A DNA stretch of 64,000 bases from Paracoccaceae bacterium. Its GTDB lineage: Bacteria; Pseudomonadota; Alphaproteobacteria; Rhodobacterales; Rhodobacteraceae. A program made the translations under genes and the position numbers. This document shows positions 46,498 through 54,524 of this stretch, one piece after another (the stretch's first letter is position 1; every line of letters begins with the position of its first letter). A model generated the notes under the pieces. That model was not told the origin of the DNA. It saw only the letters and a list, made by a program, of their open reading frames with translations, and searched no databases. The DNA lies in assembly GCA_022823605.1 (NCBI GenBank), contig JAJEHS010000002.1, forward strand, positions 62,001-126,000. Direction: 5' to 3'.

Positions 46498-47466
46498 GTG
46501 ACGATTTCCAAACTTGATACAAATCCCAAGGTTTCGACCGGTGATATTCGAAACAAGTTGGATTACGGCGAAACAATCCAAAAGTGGTTGGCTGCAAAGG
46601 TAGAAGTTGCAGGTCGGTCGGAAAATACCTACAACAGCTACAAGAAAGATGTTACCGGCTTTTGCGATTTCCTCCAGGGTTACTTTGGAAATGCCCTATA
46701 CCTGAACGATTTGAAGGATATAGACAAGAGGGTATTGAGATCTTGGATGGCCCATGAACGCAAACGCGGGATTTCCTCCAGATCACTGGCCAGAAAACTT
46801 TCCTCCCTGAAGAATTTCTACCGATGGTTGGAGGAGGAATACGGTTTTGAAAATACTTACGTTGAAACTGCCAAAACTCCACGATTCAGATCGAGGTTCC
46901 CTCGTCCAATCACGGAGCAGGGAACAAGGGAGGTCTTGGAATACGTAGGTACAAAATCCGGTGATCCCTGGGTTGCAACACGTGACGTGGCAATTATCGC
47001 GCTGTTGTATGGATGTGGATTGCGAATTTCGGAAGCACTTGCCCTGACACAAAGGGAACTTCCCCTTGGTGAAACCATTCGTATAATTGGCAAGGGCAAA
47101 AAGGAACGTGTCATTCCGGTTATTCCCTACTGTCAGCAAACTGTTTCGGAGTATGCACAATTGTGCCCGTTTATTGGTAAAAGGACGGATCCCCTTTTCT
47201 TCGGCGTCCGTGGCGGTCTGCTGAATCAACGTGCTGTAAGGAAAACTATGGAAAGAGCCAGAATATCGCTTGGACTACCGACCAATTCTACACCCCATTC
47301 CCTGCGTCATTCCTTTGCTACTCATATATTGAATGCCGGTGGAGATTTGAGGGTCATACAGGATCTTCTGGGTCATAGTTCCCTAAGCACTACCCAAGCC
47401 TATACAAAAATCGAAACTTCACGGTTAATGGATGTTTACAAGTCTGCTCATCCCCGAGCAAACTGA
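46498..47466 (+). CDS. xerC: Tyrosine recombinase XerC
   Basis: 322 residues. XerC and XerD resolve chromosome dimers at dif. An N-terminal SAM-like domain (about 20-110) precedes the catalytic domain with all key residues: YGCGLRISEAL (Arg), the Lys in GKGKKERVIPV, HSLRHSFATHIL (His/Arg), LGHSSLSTTQAYTKI (His and nucleophilic Tyr). The start is GTG 46498, with AGG just before it. The location after DUF484 supports XerC rather than a mobile-element integrase. Confidence 0.93.
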   Translation: MTISKLDTNPKVSTGDIRNKLDYGETIQKWLAAKVEVAGRSENTYNSYKKDVTGFCDFLQGYFGNALYLNDLKDIDKRVLRSWMAHERKRGISSRSLARKLSSLKNFYRWLEEEYGFENTYVETAKTPRFRSRFPRPITEQGTREVLEYVGTKSGDPWVATRDVAIIALLYGCGLRISEALALTQRELPLGETIRIIGKGKKERVIPVIPYCQQTVSEYAQLCPFIGKRTDPLFFGVRGGLLNQRAVRKTMERARISLGLPTNSTPHSLRHSFATHILNAGGDLRVIQDLLGHSSLSTTQAYTKIETSRLMDVYKSAHPRAN

Positions 47467-47484
47467 TCAATTTTCAAGGATTGC

Positions 47485-48666
47485 ATGGTCACACTAGGCA
47501 AGAACATTATAGGTACCAGCGGGTTACCTCCATTCTTTGCTGTTGCCAATGCCGATGAGGTAGCAATAGATGCTCCAGAAAACCGAATGGGAGAAGCTCT
47601 CCGTACCTGGGTTCGCTCATTTAGCGGATTTCAAAAAGAGGCCCTCATCCGTTCTACCCTGACGGGCAGGACCTGGAGACTGGTATCAGATGAGGGGCCC
47701 TATCTGAATGGACATGACGCTGCTCCCTGTCCCCTGGCCTTCCTTTCTTGTGGGATGGTTGCGAGTTTCATGAATGAAATTCTGGCATTGGCCAAAATCC
47801 AGGGAATCAAAATACACCAACTGAAACTTATCCAGGATAACTACTACACCATGAAGGGATCCATGCCCAGAAGAACCATGGTCGGGGGTGCCGAAAATAT
47901 TGACCTGAAGGTCGAAATCAACTGCAATTTGGAAGATACTGCCTTATACGAGTTTCTGGTAAATGCCACTTATGCGTCCCCCCTGAATGGACTGATGCGT
48001 GGACAACTGACGAATCTTTTCAAGTTGAGTAAAAATGGCAGGGAGATACCAACCAACAAGGTCGCTGAATTGGAAGGTCATCTATTTGACGATCCCGGCA
48101 ACCATTTTGCCAAATCAATCGCTGAAGACAATTCCCTTACTTTAATGAAGCCGGTTGGCCCAACACCGAAAAAAGAAGTGAAAAGGGGGACATCGTCTGT
48201 TGCCGGAAGTCTAGCCGAGGAGCAGGACAGGAGACTTAACATCGGTGCTGTTGCGATTATGCTGGAGGATGGGCTGAAGGAAATACAGCAAATGCAATAT
48301 TCGCCCTATGGAACCTCATTTCGCTTTCTGAGTTCTGAAGATGGCCGAGCCCCGGATGCCAATACACTCATCAGTGCAGGGATAGGGTTTTGTTTCATGA
48401 CCCAATTCGGTCGTTTCGTATCAATGCTAAATCTTGATTTGCCCGATTACCGCATTGTTCAGGATACACATTTCAGCCTCGGCGGTGCAACTGGCGGAAC
48501 AGGCAAGGCAGGTGAAGCGGGCCCGATCGAGACCCATGTCTATCTTGAAACTTCAGAGCCTGACCAAACGGCACAAGAGATGCTGGATATTTCCGAAAGA
48601 ACCTGTTTTCTACATGCCTTCTGCCAAACCGATCTGAAAACTAGGTTGAAGATTGTACGGCTTTGA
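47485..48666 (+). CDS. OsmC-family protein with two OsmC-like halves
   Basis: 393 residues, twice the length of a single OsmC domain. The first half contains APCPLAFLSCGMVASFMNEI followed by a beta stretch ending DLKVEINC. The second half has LISAGIGFCFMTQFGRFV, THVYLETSEPDQTAQEML and ISERTCFLHAFCQTDL, the pattern around the second OsmC cysteine. OsmC/Ohr proteins reduce peroxides or bind related ligands; whether both halves keep a cysteine pair is uncertain. AAGGA precedes the ATG. Confidence 0.72.
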   Translation: MVTLGKNIIGTSGLPPFFAVANADEVAIDAPENRMGEALRTWVRSFSGFQKEALIRSTLTGRTWRLVSDEGPYLNGHDAAPCPLAFLSCGMVASFMNEILALAKIQGIKIHQLKLIQDNYYTMKGSMPRRTMVGGAENIDLKVEINCNLEDTALYEFLVNATYASPLNGLMRGQLTNLFKLSKNGREIPTNKVAELEGHLFDDPGNHFAKSIAEDNSLTLMKPVGPTPKKEVKRGTSSVAGSLAEEQDRRLNIGAVAIMLEDGLKEIQQMQYSPYGTSFRFLSSEDGRAPDANTLISAGIGFCFMTQFGRFVSMLNLDLPDYRIVQDTHFSLGGATGGTGKAGEAGPIETHVYLETSEPDQTAQEMLDISERTCFLHAFCQTDLKTRLKIVRL

Positions 48667-48864
48667 AAAATAGGGCACCAAGACACGATAAACGAGGATA
48701 CAAATTAACTACCCAAAGTCATATAACTTGACCTAATTTTTCTTGGAATAGGCCATTGCTCAAGGATTATTTTGGGTTATTTTACAGTTGCTGTTGCGAG
48801 TTTCAAACCAATCACTACAGACGAAATCACTATTCTTGAAATGTTGTAACCATTTTTAACTGGA

Positions 48865-49845
48865 TTAAAAGGTGTATCGCAATGATAAAATTGTTCCTGT
48901 TTCCTCAGTATCAGTGTTTCGTATCGAACTGGAGGTTTCTTTGGCTTTGGAGTGGTTTATTCCAAAATTGGCTGACAATCCTCGGGATATGTCATATTGG
49001 ATACCTAAAGCAGTTGAAATCTCTTCATCGTTTTCGATGGCACCATAATGCCCTTCGAGTGATATGGTAATGTTATCAAATTTATTCCTCGCACCTACTG
49101 AAACAAACCGCCGCTTGGCCTTCTCTTCCTCACTTTTAAATCGTTCATATCCAAACCCGACATCAAATATATTACTACCATAAATCAACTCACCTACAAT
49201 ACCCAGCCCAACGGTATCATATGTTGTCTCTTGCTCCTCATTTGGTGTATGGGTACCTGAAATGGTTCGTAGAGTAAATCGATAATCTTTTGTCCCTTGT
49301 GGCCTCTGATAAACTGCACCAAGGTCTACACCACCTTCCCCATCGGCATATCCTGAAACAATCCATGGGCCGAATCTGCCAGCATAACTAGCTCCTGAAT
49401 CATCTGTTTTTCCAATGAAATCATCAAAAGCCAATGAGGCATTCCCAGCCCCGGGTTGACGCCGAGTCTGTTCCCTGACGGTATCAGATACATTCCCTGC
49501 CATCAATGTTCCCCATACCCCTCCGATGGAAATTATCGTTTTGTCGGTATATTTGTCATCTACATCCTCTCCATAATATGTTGCCCCCAGTCGCCATCTA
49601 TTTGGCAGTTGGGTTAAAGCTGAAATTTGGTAGTTTCCATCGAATGCTGTACCATTCTCGCCATTTTCTCCAGAATAGTCGAAAATCGTACTTTCAAGCG
49701 TTCCGCTAAAAACTAAGGTAGTAAAACCCAAATCTGCAGCCAAGGGTTTTTCAAAATTAAGTAACTTTGTCTGGGCTACAGCAGTTGATGCCATTGTAAT
49801 ACTAATAGCGAAAATAATTCGAGTGAACCACAATAGCCAAGACAT
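48865..49845 (-). CDS. Gram-negative porin-like outer-membrane protein
   Basis: 326 residues with an N-terminal signal (ends ...STAVAQ), alternating amphipathic strands, repeated GY/GA-x-Y motifs, an eyelet-like acidic loop (QPGAGNASLAFDDFIG) and the C-terminal phenylalanine (LRYTF) needed for BamA recognition. It resembles rhodobacterial general porins. It follows the haloperoxidase-like gene by 15 bases in the same operon. Confidence 0.85.
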   Translation of the reverse strand: MSWLLWFTRIIFAISITMASTAVAQTKLLNFEKPLAADLGFTTLVFSGTLESTIFDYSGENGENGTAFDGNYQISALTQLPNRWRLGATYYGEDVDDKYTDKTIISIGGVWGTLMAGNVSDTVREQTRRQPGAGNASLAFDDFIGKTDDSGASYAGRFGPWIVSGYADGEGGVDLGAVYQRPQGTKDYRFTLRTISGTHTPNEEQETTYDTVGLGIVGELIYGSNIFDVGFGYERFKSEEEKAKRRFVSVGARNKFDNITISLEGHYGAIENDEEISTALGIQYDISRGLSANFGINHSKAKETSSSIRNTDTEETGTILSLRYTF

Positions 49846-49860
49846 TCGATCGATAAACTC

Positions 49861-51261
49861 CTATACACTTCTTGGGAAAATGGTATGAAACGCCTGCTTG
49901 GCAATTTCCTTGCCAGCATTCAGGCCTTCTATGTGATCACAATCCCAATGAACACCTCCATAGAGACGACTCATTCCATTTTCTTCTGCAACTTGGCTCA
50001 GGCTGGTCCAGTGTCGACTTACATTCTTCAACTGGGGCCACAAAACCTCATCTGGTGAACGACCGGAAAAGGACACATCATCTCGTCCAATTATCAATGC
50101 CAACATTTCCATGCAGGCACCTCCAAAGGTCGCATGACCAGATGTATAGGCTGGAAATTCCGGGGTAGGAATCAAACTTCGCCAACCAGGTTCTCTAACT
50201 ACTCGAGGGTCAGTATTACCCAATTCCGGGGCACGATACCTGATTGCATTTTCTGGACGGAGAATATCGTAGTAATATTTATTGTCCCAAGCCGAGATAG
50301 CAGCATCATGTATGGTCATGCCGATGAGTGCCATCGCTCGCGCGAGATCTAGGAAGGAAAGATTTTCATCCTGTAATAATTGAATGGCAATATAAATGAA
50401 GTGACCTGGGTTTGTAACTCCCCAAGGTCCATCCTCCCAGAAAAGTGCAATTTCTGCTTCATCGGCAGTACGAATCGTACTGTTTTCACCACCAAGATGC
50501 CGAACCAAATCAAATATCTCGGCAAATTCAGTGCTGGAAGGATCATAAAATTCCTTAACACGGAACTGGGAACTAGTCTTCATTGTCCATGGAGTGACTT
50601 TACCTAAACCTGGATACAATCCCCGGTCAAATGTGGGAAATGCAGGTCCGGGTGCGGCACTATAAAATGGCCCAGTTGGTCTCCAACGAAGGGTATCAGT
50701 TCGTCGTTGATATCTGCCAAGATAATAATTCAGCATACTTGGCTCTGAACCATCCCCTGTACGCAAATCTAGAAGCTTTCTAGCAACAACTTCACCCCAT
50801 TCAACTCCAAGTGTTTTTGCTTCATTATCCGGGTAACGATTCAGGAAAGCCTCTCGCTCCATCATAAAAGGTGTCTGGAAAGCTTCACCCGCGGCTAATG
50901 CAAAGGCGACACCGTAGGCAACTTCTGAATTTGCACCATCTGGACCAGATCCTATCCCGTATGGTTCATCATAAACCTGCTCGATGCTGTTGGCTGCCAA
51001 AAAACCCAAAGCGGTAACCAAGCCAAAATTATAAGCAGCTCGCGGTGCAAGGACACGCTGATCACGCGTTTGCTGAAGAGCCATATCCAGCCAATGAAAA
51101 ACAGCATTTCTATTTTCTGGTTTCAGAATTTGATTGGTGTACGATGATTTATATCTCTGGAAAGGGGAAGGGGCATCATGGGGTGTCACACATCCAGCTA
51201 CTGCAAGTGTGGACAATGTGGATACACTTGTAGTAAGAAATTGTCTTCTTGACTGCTTCAT
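49861..51261 (-). CDS. Vanadium-dependent haloperoxidase / PAP2-family enzyme, exported
   Basis: 466 residues. The N-terminus has a Tat motif SRRQFLT and a lipobox LAVAGC (Cys ~24), so it is probably a lipoprotein. The three VHPO/PAP2 active-site elements are intact: NKYYYDILRP (K-X6-RP), TSGHATFGGA (acid-base His) and SRLYGGVHWDCDHIEG (Arg and the His that binds vanadate or phosphate). It could be a haloperoxidase or an acid phosphatase; sequence does not decide. GGGAGAAG precedes the ATG. It forms an operon with the porin. Confidence 0.88.
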   Translation of the reverse strand: MKQSRRQFLTTSVSTLSTLAVAGCVTPHDAPSPFQRYKSSYTNQILKPENRNAVFHWLDMALQQTRDQRVLAPRAAYNFGLVTALGFLAANSIEQVYDEPYGIGSGPDGANSEVAYGVAFALAAGEAFQTPFMMEREAFLNRYPDNEAKTLGVEWGEVVARKLLDLRTGDGSEPSMLNYYLGRYQRRTDTLRWRPTGPFYSAAPGPAFPTFDRGLYPGLGKVTPWTMKTSSQFRVKEFYDPSSTEFAEIFDLVRHLGGENSTIRTADEAEIALFWEDGPWGVTNPGHFIYIAIQLLQDENLSFLDLARAMALIGMTIHDAAISAWDNKYYYDILRPENAIRYRAPELGNTDPRVVREPGWRSLIPTPEFPAYTSGHATFGGACMEMLALIIGRDDVSFSGRSPDEVLWPQLKNVSRHWTSLSQVAEENGMSRLYGGVHWDCDHIEGLNAGKEIAKQAFHTIFPRSV

Positions 51262-52025
51262 GACTTCTCCCAGCCCAAATTGAGGCTGACAATATTTAAG
51301 AGTAATTTTTTACCGATTGTCGATTACAATCTTCAAGGCAAATTAAGAAGTGCTGTGAACATTACAATAGATTTTTCGAATTTTATTTAAACTTAGTATT
51401 CATTCGTAACTATCGTGTTTATATGAATTTTTTACCCCCCCCCACCTAGTGTTTTTTTATGGTTTACTTAAAGCAGGTTGGTCGTGAATTTCTCTGAAAA
51501 TTTTACAATCTTGGTGGGTGAATTACCTTCAAAATTTTACAATTTTGGGAAAAATTCAGATACATATTTTAGGGCAACCAAACTTTTTCCATTTCCTGCG
51601 ATTGCCCAATTATCCAATACCTGATCTTAGTGGCTAACCGAAAGACTGCAATCCATGGTTTCATTTAACTTTACATTAAAATTGCCATTGCATTATTAGC
51701 TTCGTTAGGAAGTTTGGAAACCATGCAAGAAGTACATTCATCCACAAATATGGGTGATTAATTCTGGTGCCGGAACAACCTTTGACCTACCCTTTCAACC
51801 AATCAAGGTTGGAAAAAGCTGCAACAGGCACAAACCTTTCCTCGGACTGATCAAGGAATCCGATGTATGGCGACCCGCTTTGACAAGTTGGTTCACAATT
51901 ACCTTTCAACCGTGATGATGACCGTGACTCGATATTGCTACGAAATATAACAAAAAAATTATATTGAGCTTCACCTTAATTATGATTGGCAAATTTCTAC
52001 ATTCGAAATCATCTTAAAGTGCTAT
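51262..52025. other. Long intergenic region, no gene recognised
   Basis: 764 AT-rich bases. It contains a run of nine C residues (51435-51443) and a near-identical 18-base direct repeat, AAAATTTTACAA(T)CTTGG type, at 51497-51514 and 51531-51548. On the minus strand near 51780-51960 a start-less frame of about 60 codons ends in a stop; it may be a decayed gene end or chance. No tRNA or terminator seen. Confidence 0.5.
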
Positions 52026-52664
52026 TTAAACTCCGTTAAGGGCACATAATTCCTCAATTATACATTCCTCACAATTGGGTTTTCTTGCCTTACAAACATA
52101 GCGACCATGGAGAATCAACCAGTGATGGGCGTGTTGCTGGAATTCAGCCGGTATACGGTCCTCGATTGCCCTCTCCACTTCCATGACATCCTTGCCCGGT
52201 GCAATGCCTGTTCGATTGCCAACCCTGAAAATATGCGTGTCTACTGCTTGGGCAGGATGCTTGAACCACATGTTCAAAACAACATTTGCCGTTTTTCTTC
52301 CTACACCAGGCAATGATTCCAATGCTTCCCTTGATGAGGGTACTTGGCCATCGAATTTCTCCATCAGCAAACCGGACAGTTTGATCACATTTCTGGCCTT
52401 GTTTTTGTATAACCCAATGGTCTTGATGTAGGGAATCAACCTTTCTTCACCAAGGTTAAGCATCTTTTCCGGTGTATTCGCTACCTGAAACAATTTCCTG
52501 GTTGCCAAATTTACACCAACATCAGTTGATTGGGCAGACAGGACAACCGCCACTAGCAGGGTAAAGGCATTGGTATGCTCCAGCTCTCCCTTCGGTTCAG
52601 CATTCTCGTTTCTGAAACGTGTAAATATTTCCACGATTGTTTGATAATCCGCCAGTTTTTTCAT
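52026..52664 (-). CDS. nth: Endonuclease III
   Basis: 212-residue bifunctional DNA glycosylase/AP lyase for oxidised pyrimidines. The helix-hairpin-helix LPGVGRKTANVVLNM carries the catalytic Lys, VDTHIFRVGNRTG the catalytic Asp, and the C-terminus has the Cys-X6-Cys-X2-Cys-X5-Cys iron-sulfur ligands (CKARKPNCEECIIEELC). GGTGG precedes the ATG. Confidence 0.96.
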   Translation of the reverse strand: MKKLADYQTIVEIFTRFRNENAEPKGELEHTNAFTLLVAVVLSAQSTDVGVNLATRKLFQVANTPEKMLNLGEERLIPYIKTIGLYKNKARNVIKLSGLLMEKFDGQVPSSREALESLPGVGRKTANVVLNMWFKHPAQAVDTHIFRVGNRTGIAPGKDVMEVERAIEDRIPAEFQQHAHHWLILHGRYVCKARKPNCEECIIEELCALNGV

Positions 52665-52765
52665 TCCACCATCCTGTTATTCAGCGATAGTTCTCAATTT
52701 CATTGTTTTGCACAAGATTTCGAACACATTTTTGGATTAACACATTAAATTAAACTTTTACATTA

Positions 52766-53617
52766 ATGGGACAAAATAATATGGAACTGGAAAATTCATA
52801 CCACTTTAAGGTCATAAGCAGGACTTTAAGATACATTGAACAACATCAATCAGTTGATTTGAGCTTGGATGACATTGCCATTGAAATGAACATGAGCCAA
52901 GGACACCTCCAAAAACTGTTTTCCAAATGGGTAGGTGTTTCACCCAAAAGGTATCAACAATACCTGAGCCTTATCCATGCCCGCAAGTTGCTGCAATTCA
53001 ATTACAAGACTGGAGAAACCGCAGATTTGGTAGGGTTTTCAGGTAAAAGTAGACTCCATGATCTGTTTATCAAATGGGAGGCCATGAGCCCCGGTGAGTA
53101 TGCAAAAAAGGGAGCTGGACTGGAAATGTACTACCAATGGTATCCCAGCCTATTTGGTGAAATGCTTGCCATGGGTACTGACAGAGGTCTTTGTGGTATT
53201 GCCTTTACTTCCTGCATGGGAAAGGAAGAAGCCTTGCGGGATCTAAGCTCTAGATGGCCTTGGGCCAGTTTCCATCAGGGAGGGAAAATTATTGATCACC
53301 TTGTTCACCCTTTGTTGGAGCTAAAGGGTTCAACAAGAGCCCTTGTTTCTGGTGCCCCATTTCAAATCAAGGTTTGGGAGGCCCTGATTTCCATACCTGA
53401 AGGTGAAGTGACCACATATTCAGACATGGCAAATCTCATCGGTTCTCCCAAAAGTTCAAGAGCTGTTGGAACTGCCGTTGGTCGGAATCCATTGAGCTGG
53501 ATTATACCCTGTCACAGGGTTATCAGAAAAGATGGCAATTTGGGTGGATATCATTGGGGATTACCCGTCAAGGAAACCTTGCTGGCTCTGGAAACCAGTT
53601 GGAACAACCCTTCTTGA
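52766..53617 (+). CDS. AraC-type HTH fused to O6-alkylguanine-DNA methyltransferase (Ada/Ogt-like)
   Basis: 283 residues. The N-terminal ~100 residues form an AraC-type helix-turn-helix pair (DLSLDDIAIEMNMSQGHLQKLF). The C-terminal half is a methyltransferase with the acceptor Cys in IIPCHRVI and the LGGYHWG loop. The N-terminal zinc/phosphotriester domain of E. coli Ada is absent, so it repairs O6-methylguanine and may regulate by a different cue. ATG 52781, with GGGA upstream, is an alternative start. Divergent from nth. Confidence 0.92.
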   Translation: MGQNNMELENSYHFKVISRTLRYIEQHQSVDLSLDDIAIEMNMSQGHLQKLFSKWVGVSPKRYQQYLSLIHARKLLQFNYKTGETADLVGFSGKSRLHDLFIKWEAMSPGEYAKKGAGLEMYYQWYPSLFGEMLAMGTDRGLCGIAFTSCMGKEEALRDLSSRWPWASFHQGGKIIDHLVHPLLELKGSTRALVSGAPFQIKVWEALISIPEGEVTTYSDMANLIGSPKSSRAVGTAVGRNPLSWIIPCHRVIRKDGNLGGYHWGLPVKETLLALETSWNNPS

Positions 53618-53683
53618 CAAATTAACCGGTGTTTGAATCAAAAGGGAGGTGATCAAGTCTCCTCACCTATCAGAGGATTCTGG

Positions 53684-54466
53684 TCAACAGGCTGCAACTG
53701 CCCTTTTGGTCATTACCTTGACCAGATTGGCCCGATAACTCTTGGATCCATGGATGTCTTCAATCATGCCCTCGGAATCAACCTCAAGACCATCAATGGC
53801 TGACGAAGAAAAATTGCTTGCCAAGGCTGATTCTGCTTCGGACCATCTGAATACCCCATCCTCAGAAGCGCCAGTGACCGCAACCCTTACATCATTGCCG
53901 TACTTTGCTACAAAGACTCCAACCAGTGCAAACCGTGAAGCGGGTTGATCGAATTTCTGATAATTTGCTGCATCAGGTACTGGAAAATCAACCTGGGTTA
54001 TTAATTCACCCTCGTCAAGTGAAGTTTCAAATAACCCCATGAAAAAGTCGGAGGCCGAAATAGTCCGCTTATTGGTTGTAATCGATGCATTGGAAGCCAA
54101 GGCTGCTGCTGGATAACATGCAGATGGATCATTGTTGGCCAGACTTCCTCCAATGGTTCCACGATTCCTGACGGCAGGATCACCGATGTTGCCGGCCAAG
54201 GAAGCCAATGCCGGGTAACTTTCAACGGTTGCCGCCACAACTCCATGGGTTGTACCTGCCTTGATGGAAACGGTACCATCAGTTTCGGAAACACCTTGCA
54301 GTTCAGATATTCCTCCGATCGAAACAAGTACATCCGGACTTGCCAATCGGTTTTTCAGGGTTGGAATCAGGGTTTGTCCACCGGCCAACACCTCTGCCCC
54401 TTCGGCAGAAAGTGCTTCTATCGCTTCATTTAGACTTTGAGGTCTTTGTAAGGCAAAATCGTACAT
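53684..54466 (-). CDS. coxM: CO-dehydrogenase-type medium subunit, FAD-binding
   Basis: 260 residues, FAD subunit of a molybdenum hydroxylase of the CO dehydrogenase family. The two FAD motifs are AGGQTLIPTLKNR near residue 30 and TIGGSLANNDPSACYPAA near 105. AGGAGG precedes the ATG. Last gene of the cox operon; it follows coxL by 58 bases. Confidence 0.93.
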   Translation of the reverse strand: MYDFALQRPQSLNEAIEALSAEGAEVLAGGQTLIPTLKNRLASPDVLVSIGGISELQGVSETDGTVSIKAGTTHGVVAATVESYPALASLAGNIGDPAVRNRGTIGGSLANNDPSACYPAAALASNASITTNKRTISASDFFMGLFETSLDEGELITQVDFPVPDAANYQKFDQPASRFALVGVFVAKYGNDVRVAVTGASEDGVFRWSEAESALASNFSSSAIDGLEVDSEGMIEDIHGSKSYRANLVKVMTKRAVAAC

Positions 54467-54524
54467 GTGTTATCCTCCTGTTGAACTTCCTTGTGGAGAT
54501 ATGAAATTAAAAATTACTCTAAGC

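Noticed and set aside
46498-47466. Phage or integron integrase with an attachment site
   Set aside because: The context (DUF484 before it, core motifs) and the lack of a tRNA or flanking repeats fit chromosomal xerC.
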